Origin: Halodesulfovibrio sp.
GTDB taxonomy: Bacteria; Desulfobacterota; Desulfovibrionia; Desulfovibrionales; Desulfovibrionaceae
NCBI RefSeq assembly: GCF_015482765.1
Contig: NZ_JADMLB010000003.1
Span: forward strand, 1 to 64,000
Reading direction: 5' to 3'
Length of the DNA: 64,000 bases
Below, piece by piece: positions 1-7,359 of the stretch; positions within the stretch are counted from its first letter, which is position 1; each line of letters opens with the position of its first letter. The notes below the pieces were generated by a model, which saw nothing but the letters and a program-made list of their open reading frames with translations, was not told the origin of the DNA and ran no database searches. The translations under genes were made by a program, and so were the position numbers.

Positions 1-36
1 GTGGCTTAACTTGGTGTCCACATTTTCGTTGTAGGA

Positions 37-330
37 TCATAATAACTTTATTTCTTCATCATCCGCATCATCAACCATTTTATAAATCTTTCCTCGTAGC
101 TCCTTTCCCTCAGCCTCGTGATCATTATTAAACAACTCGCCAGTCGCTACCCCGAGCCCATCAGCTAGCTTGTTGATTAACGTTATGGTTATGTTAGCCT
201 CACCACGTTCAAGTTCACTAATATACTTAGCTCCTGAGTCAGCAGCTGTTGCAAGCTGTTCCTGAGTCATATTTTTTGCTTTACGTAACGTCCGTACTCT
301 TTTCCCGAACATTTTCAAATCACTAGACAT
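37..330 (-). CDS. small XRE-family helix-turn-helix regulator
   Basis: A 97-residue protein whose residues about 8-65 form a Cro/C1-type helix-turn-helix: RVRTLRKAKNMTQEQLA starts the domain and YISELERGEANIT carries the recognition helix region. The tail (about 66-97) is short, acidic and ends in DDADDEEIKLL, so there is no sensor domain. A DNA-binding repressor or activator is the family expectation; the target is not visible. It stands alone at the window edge, reading away from the accessory genes at 835-3806. Its ATG follows an AGGAGG-like sequence near 334-340. It may be the left regulator of that accessory stretch, but this is inference. Confidence 0.85.
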   Translation of the reverse strand: MSSDLKMFGKRVRTLRKAKNMTQEQLATAADSGAKYISELERGEANITITLINKLADGLGVATGELFNNDHEAEGKELRGKIYKMVDDADDEEIKLL

Positions 331-834
331 GAGATCCTCCTATAAGAACATCATCTCCTTTGAACGAGTACACCAAAACATCTCATAAAATGACTTTTAT
401 CATAAAAAACTTGCTATAGAGAGAATTTTGATTGGCTTTACCTTTCTATTTGAAGAATAATCACAAAAAAGTTTGCTATAAGATGAAAAAACTCTATCAC
501 GCCTTCTCCTATAAAACTCTGATGTATCAACTCCCTACCTAGAGACTGCAACAACCTGTATGAAGTACCCATATGGGGTGTTGCCATTAAAAAGTATTTC
601 CTTCCCTCTTGAAAGCGCTCCAAACAACCTACCCATCCCCCTATAAATGCTACAGTACGCCCGACAATAACATACCACCTATCCCTCGCACGACAGCTCA
701 AGAACATCGTCACATCCTGCGCACACCTGTTTCACGCCAGTTTAGATAAAAAATGATGCTATCCTGCTTTAAAAATATTTTTTTGTAACAAGATACGCAT
801 AACTAACCACCAGTTATGAGCAGGGGTATAAGCT
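331..834. other. gene-free AT-rich stretch between XRE gene and 835 gene
   Basis: About 500 bases without a convincing gene. A 91-codon reading frame on the minus strand (438-713) has no ribosome site or recognisable domain and was not accepted. The last part before 835 is very AT-rich and may hold the promoters of the two divergent genes, but no clear operator or -35/-10 pair was identified. Confidence 0.4.
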
Positions 835-1362
835 ATGGACAGTTCACATCACGCTATGACGACTGAGGAATTTATTAGAAAAGAAGTTTTCAAATCTTCT
901 GGTTCCTCTAAAAGAGACACCAGAACACGCCGAAATGATTTACAAACCGAATATTGGAAGGTTATTCCTAACGAAGGGGCATGCGAAAAATGCCAAGCGA
1001 TGGGAGAAGGTGTCCATTGGGAAAAACCAGAACGCCCTCATCCTAATTGCAAATGCCAAATCAAACCAGGATCAATAAGGGTTGGGATATTTGGAAAACT
1101 AGAGGGATGGCGAGATACTTCATCTGATACATTTACTGCAGGTCAAAGTATCAAGGTCATCATTATAAACAGAGGGCTAGGACTAGGTGGCGTTTGGGTT
1201 ACAGTGGACGGGACAGTAACAAGGTCAACAGGGCACATGCGATATGGTTCATCGAAAACTTTCCACTTCAGCAAATTTGGTGAAATCCCTCTCACGTGGC
1301 AAGTAGAATTAATGTCTGACGGTGCTGATGAATGTTTTTTTGAATACAAAATACGGAATTAA
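835..1362 (+). CDS. unknown protein with CxxC and HPNCKC motif
   Basis: A 175-residue protein not recognised as a whole. Residues about 50-75 carry CEKC followed some 20 residues later by HPNCKC, a spacing like the Cys/His motif seen in SPP1 gp7/Mu F-type phage head proteins and some toxin-associated domains; zinc binding is plausible. The C-terminal half is predicted beta-rich with many Gly and aromatic residues and no signal peptide or membrane segment. The ATG has an AGGGG sequence 8 bases upstream. Its stop lies 3 bases before the next gene, so the two are probably cotranscribed. A degraded copy of its last 25 codons or so lies at 1867-1951, showing it was part of the duplicated unit. Function unknown; phage origin is only a guess. 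Confidence 0.7.
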   Translation: MDSSHHAMTTEEFIRKEVFKSSGSSKRDTRTRRNDLQTEYWKVIPNEGACEKCQAMGEGVHWEKPERPHPNCKCQIKPGSIRVGIFGKLEGWRDTSSDTFTAGQSIKVIIINRGLGLGGVWVTVDGTVTRSTGHMRYGSSKTFHFSKFGEIPLTWQVELMSDGADECFFEYKIRN

Positions 1363-1365
1363 AAA

Positions 1366-1845
1366 ATGAATTTCTTTATCTCATTACTATTAATAATTTT
1401 ATCAAGTTCTTTAACATATGCACAAAGCATCATTCCTGTTTCATGTGATGAAATTGCTAGGATATCTATTTGCCAAGCAAGGACATCTGAACCACCTGTC
1501 CTCACAAACGAATATCCGTATGTATACCCAACGACCTTCTGGTTTAAACCCGAAGCTGCCCAAAAATATCATGAATTTACTGATCCAAACCAAATTGCAA
1601 CAATCTATCCTGATGGAAGAAGAGTTGAATATAGACCTTTTCTTTTATCAACTCCTTCAGGGATTGTTGCGAGTGATACGCCGTACAAAACATGTGTTAA
1701 CTCCAGACAAATACACATTATGTTTAAATCAAAAGAAAAAGCATTTGAAGCAGCACGGAAGGTATGTCCCCAAATAAAACCAAAAGCGTTTTTTGTGTAT
1801 GACTATCTTGAAGAAAAACATCGAAGAAATAGCAAAAACAGATAG
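1366..1845 (+). CDS. secreted unknown protein, copy 1 of tandem pair
   Basis: A 159-residue protein with a clear Sec signal peptide (residues 1-19, hydrophobic core LLLIILSSSLTYA then Q). The mature part has four Cys residues (in VSCDEI, SICQAR, KTCVNS and KVCPQI), which suggests two disulfides in an exported protein. The C-terminus is strongly basic (EEKHRRNSKNR). No known family recognised. It begins 3 bases after the 835-1362 gene. The gene at 1952-2431 encodes the same protein with only 7 substitutions. Export to the periplasm or medium is inferred from the signal peptide; the role is unknown. Confidence 0.75.
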   Translation: MNFFISLLLIILSSSLTYAQSIIPVSCDEIARISICQARTSEPPVLTNEYPYVYPTTFWFKPEAAQKYHEFTDPNQIATIYPDGRRVEYRPFLLSTPSGIVASDTPYKTCVNSRQIHIMFKSKEKAFEAARKVCPQIKPKAFFVYDYLEEKHRRNSKNR

Positions 1846-1866
1846 GTATTAGATAACGAAAGGGCA

Positions 1867-1951
1867 TGTGAACTTCCACTTCATTGGCAGGTTAAATTAC
1901 TGTCTGACAATACTAATAAATATTTACTTGAATACAAATCAGGAAGTAAAA
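1867..1951 (+). pseudogene. remnant of the 3' end of the 835-1362 gene
   Basis: In the frame starting at 1867 this stretch reads ELPLHWQVKLLSDNTNKYLL then EYK, matching EIPLTWQVELMSDGADECFF then EYK at the end of the 835-1362 protein. It sits directly before copy 2 of the secreted protein, exactly as the intact 3' end sits before copy 1. It has no start codon of its own. It marks the left edge of a tandem duplication whose unit took only the tail of the upstream gene. Confidence 0.75.
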
Positions 1952-2431
1952 ATGAATTTCTTTATCTCATTACTATTAGTAATTTTATCAAGTTCTTTAA
2001 CGTATGCACAAAGCATCATCCCCGTTTCATGTGATGAGATTGCTAGGATATCTATCTGCCAAGCAAGGACATCTGAACCACCTGTCCTCACAAATGAATA
2101 TCCGTACGTATACCCAACGACCTTCTGGTTTAAACCCGAAGCTGCTCCAAAATATCATGAATTTACTGATCCAAACAAAATTGCAACAATCTATCCTGAT
2201 GGAAGAAGAGTTGAATATAGACCTTTCCTTTTATCAACTCCTTCAGGGATTATTGCAAGTGATACGCCGTACAGAACATGTGTGGGTTCCAGACAAATAC
2301 ACATTATGTTCAAATCAAAAGAAAAAGCATTTGAAGCAGCACGGAAGGTATGCCCAAAGATAAAGCCAAAAGCTTTCTTTGTGTATGACTATCTTGAAGA
2401 AAAACATCGAAGAAATAGCAAAAACAGATAG
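1952..2431 (+). CDS. secreted unknown protein, copy 2 of tandem pair
   Basis: A 159-residue protein identical to the 1366-1845 product except for 7 substitutions (I10V, Q to P in EAAPKYHEF, Q to K, V to I, K to R, N to G, Q to K). Same signal peptide and four Cys. A longer frame opens at 1868, but those 28 extra codons are the remnant of the neighbouring gene read in another frame. ATG at 1952 has AGGAAG just upstream and starts the same signal peptide as copy 1, so 1952 is chosen. Both copies keep an intact frame, which suggests both are, or were until recently, under selection. A strong hairpin terminator follows at 2451. Confidence 0.75.
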   Translation: MNFFISLLLVILSSSLTYAQSIIPVSCDEIARISICQARTSEPPVLTNEYPYVYPTTFWFKPEAAPKYHEFTDPNKIATIYPDGRRVEYRPFLLSTPSGIIASDTPYRTCVGSRQIHIMFKSKEKAFEAARKVCPKIKPKAFFVYDYLEEKHRRNSKNR

Positions 2432-2450
2432 TTGCTAGAGAACGAAACAA

Positions 2451-2475
2451 GGGTGACACATCGTCACCCTTTTTT
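2451..2475 (+). terminator. hairpin terminator after secreted-protein copy 2
   Basis: GGGTGAC, a 5-base loop, GTCACCC, then six T. A classic intrinsic terminator closing the 835-2431 unit. Confidence 0.9.
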
Positions 2476-2579
2476 GTATCTATGCTCTGGCTTTCACCTG
2501 TTCAACAGCAACAGAATTGACTATACTTTGCCAACTTATTAATCCCATCTAATAAAATATTTATGCCTCAGAGAGAATC

Positions 2580-3242
2580 ATGAAGCAGGACAAGAAAAAA
2601 GCACTATTCATAGCCCGAAAGATGTTCGCAGAGCTTGTATTCGACGTTCAACGTCTTGAAGGAATGCCGTTCACCATGCCAGAGGTACAAACGTACCTTC
2701 AGGGTATTACAGTTGGTGGACATAAGATTTCCGATGAAGAAAAGCTAAAGCAGCAGATTCTCGGATGGGAGAAAGTCCTTGAGCTAGTTGAGGGTAATAC
2801 GTTTACCCTGACCAAAGAAACTGCATTTGCCATTCAGTCTATTATTGCGAAAGACGAAGCTTTGAAGATTGGTAAGTTTCGCTCTGGCGGTGTCGGTATT
2901 CAAGGGACAGACTATACACCACCCAAAGCAACTGAATTGGAAGAACTGTTTCCAAAAGTAATGGAAGAAATCGACGAGATTGAAGACCTTCGGGAACAAG
3001 CTTATCGAATCCATTTAGATTTTGCTCGTTGCCAGTTCTTCTATGATGGAAATAAACGGACAGGGCTTCTCATGGCTAATGGACATCTTATGAGTAATGG
3101 CTATCCACCATTATCCATTCCAGCTAAGAAACTAACTGAGTACAACGCAGGAATGATTAAATTCTATGATGGTGGGGATTACACGGAGATGATGACATTT
3201 TTAAAAGCATGTCATGAAACCATGTATCGGAAATTTGAATAG
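2580..3242 (+). CDS. Fic-fold protein with altered catalytic motif
   Basis: A 220-residue Fic/DOC-family protein. Residues about 95-115 (GKFRSGGVGIQGTDYTPP) are the usual segment before the Fic core, and the Fic loop is Q152-F-F-Y-D-G-N-K-R160, matching HxFx(D/E)GNKR except that the catalytic His is Gln. The N-terminal VQRLEG (23-28) sits where class II Fic proteins have the (S/T)xxxE(G/N) inhibitory helix; the Glu is kept and the Ser/Thr is lost. Active Fic enzymes transfer AMP or other phosphate-containing groups to protein hydroxyls; without the His this one may be inactive, use another chemistry, or have turned into a binding protein. It lies 27 bases before an isochorismatase-family gene. 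Fic membership is clear; activity is not. Confidence 0.85.
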   Translation: MKQDKKKALFIARKMFAELVFDVQRLEGMPFTMPEVQTYLQGITVGGHKISDEEKLKQQILGWEKVLELVEGNTFTLTKETAFAIQSIIAKDEALKIGKFRSGGVGIQGTDYTPPKATELEELFPKVMEEIDEIEDLREQAYRIHLDFARCQFFYDGNKRTGLLMANGHLMSNGYPPLSIPAKKLTEYNAGMIKFYDGGDYTEMMTFLKACHETMYRKFE

Positions 3243-3269
3243 GCTAATCTAGAGAGAAAGGACTCTGAA

Positions 3270-3806
3270 ATGAGCACCGCAGTATTAGTCATTGACGTTC
3301 AACATGCTTTATTTTCTCCGAAACCAAAACCATTTGAAGCAGAAAAAGTCATTAGCCGTATCAACTCAATAACATCTTGGGCACGAGCTAAAGACTATCC
3401 TGTAATCTTTATTCAGCATGAACAGGCTAATTCACCACTAGAGTTCAAAGCTACAGGGTGGCAGCTTCAAGGCAATTTAATGTCACAGCCTGATGATCTA
3501 TACGTTCGTAAAACCACACCTGATTCATTTCTCAATACAACACTCAACTCTGTATTAAGCGATTTTCAAATAAAGCACCTTATGGTTTGTGGGTATGCTA
3601 CTGAATTCTGTATTGATACTACAACACGTAGCGCAGCAGGTTTAGGCTATTCAGTAGATCTAATTGCTGATGCCCATACAACCCATGACAAAAAACATGC
3701 AAATGGTGAACAAATCCGTCAACATCATAATTGTACCTTACCAGCCATTTCTAGCTTTGGTGTAAAGATTGCTGCAAGGTCAACATCAGACATTGTGGAT
3801 TGCTAA
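3270..3806 (+). CDS. isochorismatase-family cysteine hydrolase
   Basis: A 178-residue single-domain alpha/beta hydrolase of the isochorismatase-like family. The expected triad is visible: Asp9 (LVIDVQ), Lys91 (VRKTTPDSF) and Cys114 (GYATEFCIDTTTRSA). Members hydrolyse amides or ureas (nicotinamidase, N-carbamoyl compounds) or vinyl ethers; the substrate cannot be read from sequence. No nicotinamidase metal motif was identified. AAAGGA precedes the ATG. It follows the Fic gene by 27 bases with no terminator between, so cotranscription is likely, and ends at a perfect palindromic terminator. Cytosolic. Confidence 0.9.
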   Translation: MSTAVLVIDVQHALFSPKPKPFEAEKVISRINSITSWARAKDYPVIFIQHEQANSPLEFKATGWQLQGNLMSQPDDLYVRKTTPDSFLNTTLNSVLSDFQIKHLMVCGYATEFCIDTTTRSAAGLGYSVDLIADAHTTHDKKHANGEQIRQHHNCTLPAISSFGVKIAARSTSDIVDC

Positions 3807-3826
3807 TTTCCCAATCAATAACAACT

Positions 3827-3856
3827 AAAAAGGGTGGCTCATGAGCCACCCTTTTT
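3827..3856. terminator. perfect palindromic terminator, bidirectional
   Basis: AAAAAGGGTGGCTCA joined to TGAGCCACCCTTTTT. The A-run and T-run allow use in both directions, but the minus-strand gene at 3964 would reach it from the other side about 110 bases past its stop. Confidence 0.9.
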
Positions 3857-3963
3857 CATTTTTCTTAAATGGTTACAGAACAAATATGCAATTACAGGCA
3901 TAGTATACATATGTATACAGCTAGCAAGTTATAGTTAGTCATTTCAACAACTTGCTTCACAGG

Positions 3964-5241
3964 CTATTTATTCACCATAATATCCAAGATCACTTTGTCA
4001 GTTTCTGACATGCCGGCACTACCGAGACGACCAAGGTTTTTGATGCATATTTCGATATCATCATCAACAATGCCGTCACTTCCCGGAACAGAAGTACCTT
4101 TCATCGCCAACAGCGCTGAACTGATAGCAGCTTCAACACTGGAAGCAACCTTCAGTGCGCAGGATGTTTTCGCACCATCGCAGATCATACCTGCGATGGT
4201 GCCGACCATATTTTTAATGGTACGTTCAACCTCTTCAAGACCACCGCCAAGAAGCATAATAATGCCGCAACCAGAGCCGGTTGCAGCGAGAATTGCACCA
4301 CATAAGGCGGAAAGTCGTCCGAGGTGATGCTTCAAGTGAATAGATGTCAGGTGACTTAAAATAAGAGCACGCGCCATTTCCTCTTCAGACTTATCCAATC
4401 TGCGAGCAAAAGCAGTCACAGGAATTGTTGCGGTAATCCCTTGGTTGCCACTTCCTGAGTTGCTCATTACAGGCTGCATAATACCGTCCATACGTGCATC
4501 GGAGGCCGCTGCAGCAAGACGAGTTGCAAATGAGGTAATATCATCAGAACGTAAGCCAAGCGCAATGTCTTCATCCATTGAACGCCCTACTTTCAATCCA
4601 AAATCATGCTCTAGACCTTCAGCGGCAATGGACTCATTCAGACGTGCCGCCTCAAGAATAAATGAAATATCGTTAAAATCTGTTTCCTTAGCAAATTCAT
4701 ATATTGCGGCTACGGATAATGGCCATGCATCATCAGAAGCGTCTTCTTCAATCAGCGGAGTACTTTCAATAACTTCGTTATCTTTAGTTACTTCTACAAT
4801 CGCTGTATGAGTACGAGCAATCGTGCAAGTCGCAGTATGGCCATCTGCTTCAACAATCGCTTTGGCAAACAATAATTCTTCTGTCTTGGCGAGTTCAACC
4901 TTTACATGACCGGCAGCCATGAACTGTTTAGCTTCTTCCACAATTTCCGGAGTGAGATCACGCAGCACTTCAAGCTGAAGCTCAGACTTACCACCCAATG
5001 CGCCAACAGCCGCAGCAATATCAAGCCCTGTCATGCCAGTACCCGGCACACCAACACCCATGCCATTTTTAAGCAGGTTGCCACTCACCTGAACAACAAG
5101 ACTCTGTGGCTTTGTGCCAAGAGCTTCAACTGCACGAGCAGCTGCCAATGCAGCGGTTACCGGCTCTGTACAACCAAGTGCCGGAACTACTTCACGATTC
5201 AGAATAGCGATAAATTCAACCCATTCTTTTTTCATAGTCAT
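3964..5241 (-). CDS. cyuA: L-cysteine desulfidase / L-serine dehydratase alpha family (UPF0597)
   Basis: A 425-residue member of the UPF0597 (YhaM/CyuA) family, related to the alpha chain of iron-sulfur L-serine dehydratase. The family N-terminal signature is present (REVVPALGCTEPVT, Cys24), as are the later conserved cysteines in GSGCGI and the pair in ICDGAKTSCALK that fit a [4Fe-4S] cluster. E. coli CyuA breaks L-cysteine to pyruvate, ammonia and sulfide; this is the best guess here, though some members are called serine dehydratases. Full family length. Start chosen at ATG 5241 because AGGTGAG lies 6 bases upstream. Monocistronic; cytosolic. Confidence 0.85.
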   Translation of the reverse strand: MTMKKEWVEFIAILNREVVPALGCTEPVTAALAAARAVEALGTKPQSLVVQVSGNLLKNGMGVGVPGTGMTGLDIAAAVGALGGKSELQLEVLRDLTPEIVEEAKQFMAAGHVKVELAKTEELLFAKAIVEADGHTATCTIARTHTAIVEVTKDNEVIESTPLIEEDASDDAWPLSVAAIYEFAKETDFNDISFILEAARLNESIAAEGLEHDFGLKVGRSMDEDIALGLRSDDITSFATRLAAAASDARMDGIMQPVMSNSGSGNQGITATIPVTAFARRLDKSEEEMARALILSHLTSIHLKHHLGRLSALCGAILAATGSGCGIIMLLGGGLEEVERTIKNMVGTIAGMICDGAKTSCALKVASSVEAAISSALLAMKGTSVPGSDGIVDDDIEICIKNLGRLGSAGMSETDKVILDIMVNK

Positions 5242-5665
5242 TGTGTCTCACCTAAATCTATTTATATGGAATACCATTCGTTCTGTACTGAAAGTAAAGG
5301 TCACTTTAAGCGTTTTATGTAACACCATGATAAGGTGTAGTAACTCCGTAGAAAGAAACTCGCATGGCCGTCAAGAAGCTTTCACAAGCTCTCAGTCTGG
5401 AAAAAGTAACCTGACCCTATCAACCAAGTATTGCGTGCAAACTCTCTTCTTATCTATCGATGCCCCATGCCTGACCTATCCTACCAAACTATGGATATCC
5501 CTCAAGCGACTCACAATGAACATCATTTGTATCAGAAAACTAACGCGAAAAAAAAGACTGCTGCACACATTTCGTTCATGACTGGTACAGCACTTGTGCT
5601 AATGGTACAATAGGGAAAACCATCAGATTCCGTATTTTCTTTGTTTTTACAAAATGGTGAAATTA
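5242..5665. other. gene-free region between divergent cyuA-like and CesT genes
   Basis: About 420 bases without a supported gene; the open frames here are short, lack ribosome sites and overlap one another. It should hold the promoters of both flanking genes. No recognised riboswitch was seen. Confidence 0.4.
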
Positions 5666-6118
5666 ATGAATAATTATCAAAAAATGCAACAGATACTCCA
5701 ACATTTCGGTAAACAGGTTGCACTAGACTCACTCAAGCTGAATGACGAAGGGAGTTGCAGGCTATTTTTTGACAATGAGGTCGAGATAAATCTGGAACTG
5801 GATGACGCAACAGACAGCCTTTTGCTTATCAGTCCTATAGTAAAGGCAAACGAAGCGCTTTATGCTGATATGCTGGAGCTCAATCTGTTCTGGGGGCAGC
5901 TGAAAGGCTGTAGATTTATTCTGCTAAAGAATGCTGGAGTACTCGCACTGATGAGAAGACTTTCAGTAAAAAGACTGGATCAACAACATTTTGAAAAGAC
6001 ACTGGAAACTTTTTTAGAAACTGTTTCTATCTGGAAAAAAGCTTTTGAAGACAGCCCTAAAAAAGAACAGCATGCAGCCTGTGGCTGGAACCCGCACAGT
6101 ATCAGTGGAAGTGCATAA
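5666..6118 (+). CDS. CesT-type (type III secretion) chaperone-like protein
   Basis: A 150-residue small acidic protein with the CesT/Tir chaperone pattern: an N-terminal helix (MQQILQHFGKQVAL), a beta segment with GSCRLFFDNEVEINLEL, a central hydrophobic strand (LLLISPI), a helix LYADMLELNLFWGQLKGCRF, another strand with ILLKNAGVLALMRR, and a C-terminal helix ending around WKKAF. Such proteins bind effectors as dimers in the cytosol before secretion. No secretion apparatus or effector gene is nearby. ATG 5666 is preferred over 5654 because GGTGA lies 5 bases before it. Shares a terminator with the convergent gene at 6156. The fold call is good; an actual secretion role is inference. Confidence 0.7.
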   Translation: MNNYQKMQQILQHFGKQVALDSLKLNDEGSCRLFFDNEVEINLELDDATDSLLLISPIVKANEALYADMLELNLFWGQLKGCRFILLKNAGVLALMRRLSVKRLDQQHFEKTLETFLETVSIWKKAFEDSPKKEQHAACGWNPHSISGSA

Positions 6119-6122
6119 AAAA

Positions 6123-6146
6123 CTCCGGCAGCATTTGCCACCGGAG
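6123..6146. terminator. hairpin between convergent genes 5666-6118 and 6156-6755
   Basis: CTCCGG, 12-base loop, CCGGAG, flanked by AAAAAA on the left, giving a U-run for the minus-strand transcript. Weak T-run to the right. Confidence 0.65.
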
Positions 6147-6155
6147 CATTACTTT

Positions 6156-6755
6156 CTATCGAGCCTTGATTTCACAGGCATCAAGTAGTTCAACATTCGG
6201 CTCATAGACCATTTCTGCATCTTTAAAGATCACGCCGCCGCACCCTGCGCGCTTTGTCCATGTCTTAATCCAGCGGTCATAGGCTTTTTGCGTCGAAAAT
6301 GACCGAGAATGGAAATACTGAACCGGACGCATGTACAACGTTACTTTATCCAACAACATAAAAGCATCAGCAAGCATGTTTATCTGAGTCCATAATGTAA
6401 ACGGACTTTCCGCTTCCGGCGCGTACATATCGTAAATTCGAAAATGCGGGTTCCCCTTCTGCACAGGAATGATCACGCCATCTGCATGAAAAGGTCCTTT
6501 CATTTTTTCACTTAACAATGATGTAAGCTTTTCAAACTCTTCCAAAAGATGCTCCATCCCAGAAAGAGCAACTCCTTCAGAATCAATAACTTCTTTTGTT
6601 ACACCATCTATAAAAACCCGTTTTCCAAGGTAACGGGCACAATGCATTGTGCCACCAAGGGAACCGTTATGCGCTTCTGTAAAAGCGTCTATGTCAGACC
6701 CGTACGTTGCACAACGAAACGGGCTCTTTGCCATTTTTGCAATTGAAAGATCCAT
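6156..6755 (-). CDS. unknown protein, faintly RNA/DNA-ligase-like C-terminus
   Basis: A 199-residue cytosolic protein, not recognised with confidence. HADGVIIPVQ, then FRIYDMY, then GCGGVIFKDAEMVYEP recall motifs III and IV of nucleotidyltransferase-superfamily ligases (a Phe-rich motif III and EGVVIK-like motif IV). The nucleotide-binding KxDG motif is not present, so activity as a ligase is unlikely or the resemblance is accidental. Start at ATG 6755 is preferred because GGAGAGAGT lies directly upstream; a longer frame from 6797 has no ribosome site. Alone on the minus strand and convergent with the CesT-like gene. Confidence 0.6.
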   Translation of the reverse strand: MDLSIAKMAKSPFRCATYGSDIDAFTEAHNGSLGGTMHCARYLGKRVFIDGVTKEVIDSEGVALSGMEHLLEEFEKLTSLLSEKMKGPFHADGVIIPVQKGNPHFRIYDMYAPEAESPFTLWTQINMLADAFMLLDKVTLYMRPVQYFHSRSFSTQKAYDRWIKTWTKRAGCGGVIFKDAEMVYEPNVELLDACEIKAR

Positions 6756-7095
6756 ACTCTCTCCAACATCAATATAATCTGAACAAAAAAAGTTCATAAT
6801 CGTTCAGGCTGATTTCTCACACTACACACATTCACGGCACTCTATCAACAGGCAGAATGGCACTGGTATAAGCCATTTTCCACCGTGAGTAACCGCTTTG
6901 TGAGTGTGTTACCTTTATTTTTAAACGCGTTACCAATTCGGTTGCCAAAAAAGATACTTTGGCAGTACAGTAAGCCGATTTGTTTTAATTGTATGCTCAA
7001 ACAGTTGCGCCATTTCAAGAAGCTGATGGTGGTGCACAATTGTGCAAGCTTCAAATGAGTACAACGGTTGCGCTGTTTGGCAATTGAGGAGTCTT
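6756..7095. other. gene-free region with two small inverted repeats
   Basis: 340 bases without a gene. Holds TGCCAAA...TTTGGCA (6943-6964) and the perfect 14-base palindrome TGCACAATTGTGCA (7033-7046), the latter 50 bases before the zinc-ribbon gene. Both look like protein-binding sites; no protein can be named. Confidence 0.45.
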
Positions 7096-7248
7096 ATGCT
7101 GACAACAACTCAAGCACCTGATGGTAAGCCGGTTTACCAGTGCGACAAATGCGGAAGAGACGTTGTGGCGCAGGATATTATTGTGACCTTTAGTGGTGAC
7201 TTCTGTCCTGACTGCTACGCCAAAGAGCAACAGGATAAATCTTCCTAA
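7096..7248 (+). CDS. 50-residue zinc-ribbon protein
   Basis: A tiny protein with two knuckles, CDKC (residues 14-17) and CPDC, about 18 residues apart, typical of a zinc ribbon. A longer frame opens at 7042 but ATG 7096 has GAGGAG 4 bases upstream and removes residues that look non-coding. Small single zinc ribbons of this kind often act as nucleic-acid or protein binders; nothing more specific can be said. It has its own strong terminator and a palindrome at 7033-7046 upstream, so it is a monocistronic, possibly regulated gene. Confidence 0.75.
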   Translation: MLTTTQAPDGKPVYQCDKCGRDVVAQDIIVTFSGDFCPDCYAKEQQDKSS

Positions 7249-7253
7249 TGATT

Positions 7254-7287
7254 GAGGCAGAAGGTATAACCCTTCTGCCTCTTTTTT
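7254..7287 (+). terminator. terminator of the zinc-ribbon gene
   Basis: GAGGCAGAAGG, loop TATAAC, CCTTCTGCCTC, then TTTTTT. Perfect 11-bp stem. Confidence 0.93.
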
Positions 7288-7359
7288 ATCTTTCCTAAAG
7301 AGTAGCGTAAGGCTACAACCTGCCTCAGACAAGTAATCAAACAACTATCCGGAGCAAAT

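Larger units (their letters stand above)
1281..2445 (+). repeat. 586-bp tandem duplication
   Basis: Two near-identical units: about 1281-1862 and about 1867-2445. The start codons of the two secreted-protein genes are 586 bases apart. Homology begins inside the 3' end of the 835-1362 gene and continues a little past the stop codons (GATAGGTATTAGATAACGAA against GATAGTTGCTAGAGAACGAA). The remnant part has diverged more than the coding part. Confidence 0.75.

Noticed and set aside
438-713. 91-codon minus-strand frame
   Set aside because: No ribosome site, no recognisable domain, odd composition; lies in AT-rich promoter-like DNA.
1868-1951. 28-residue N-terminal extension of secreted protein copy 2
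   Set aside because: The extension is the decayed 3' end of the neighbouring gene read out of frame; the real start at 1952 has its own ribosome site and signal peptide.
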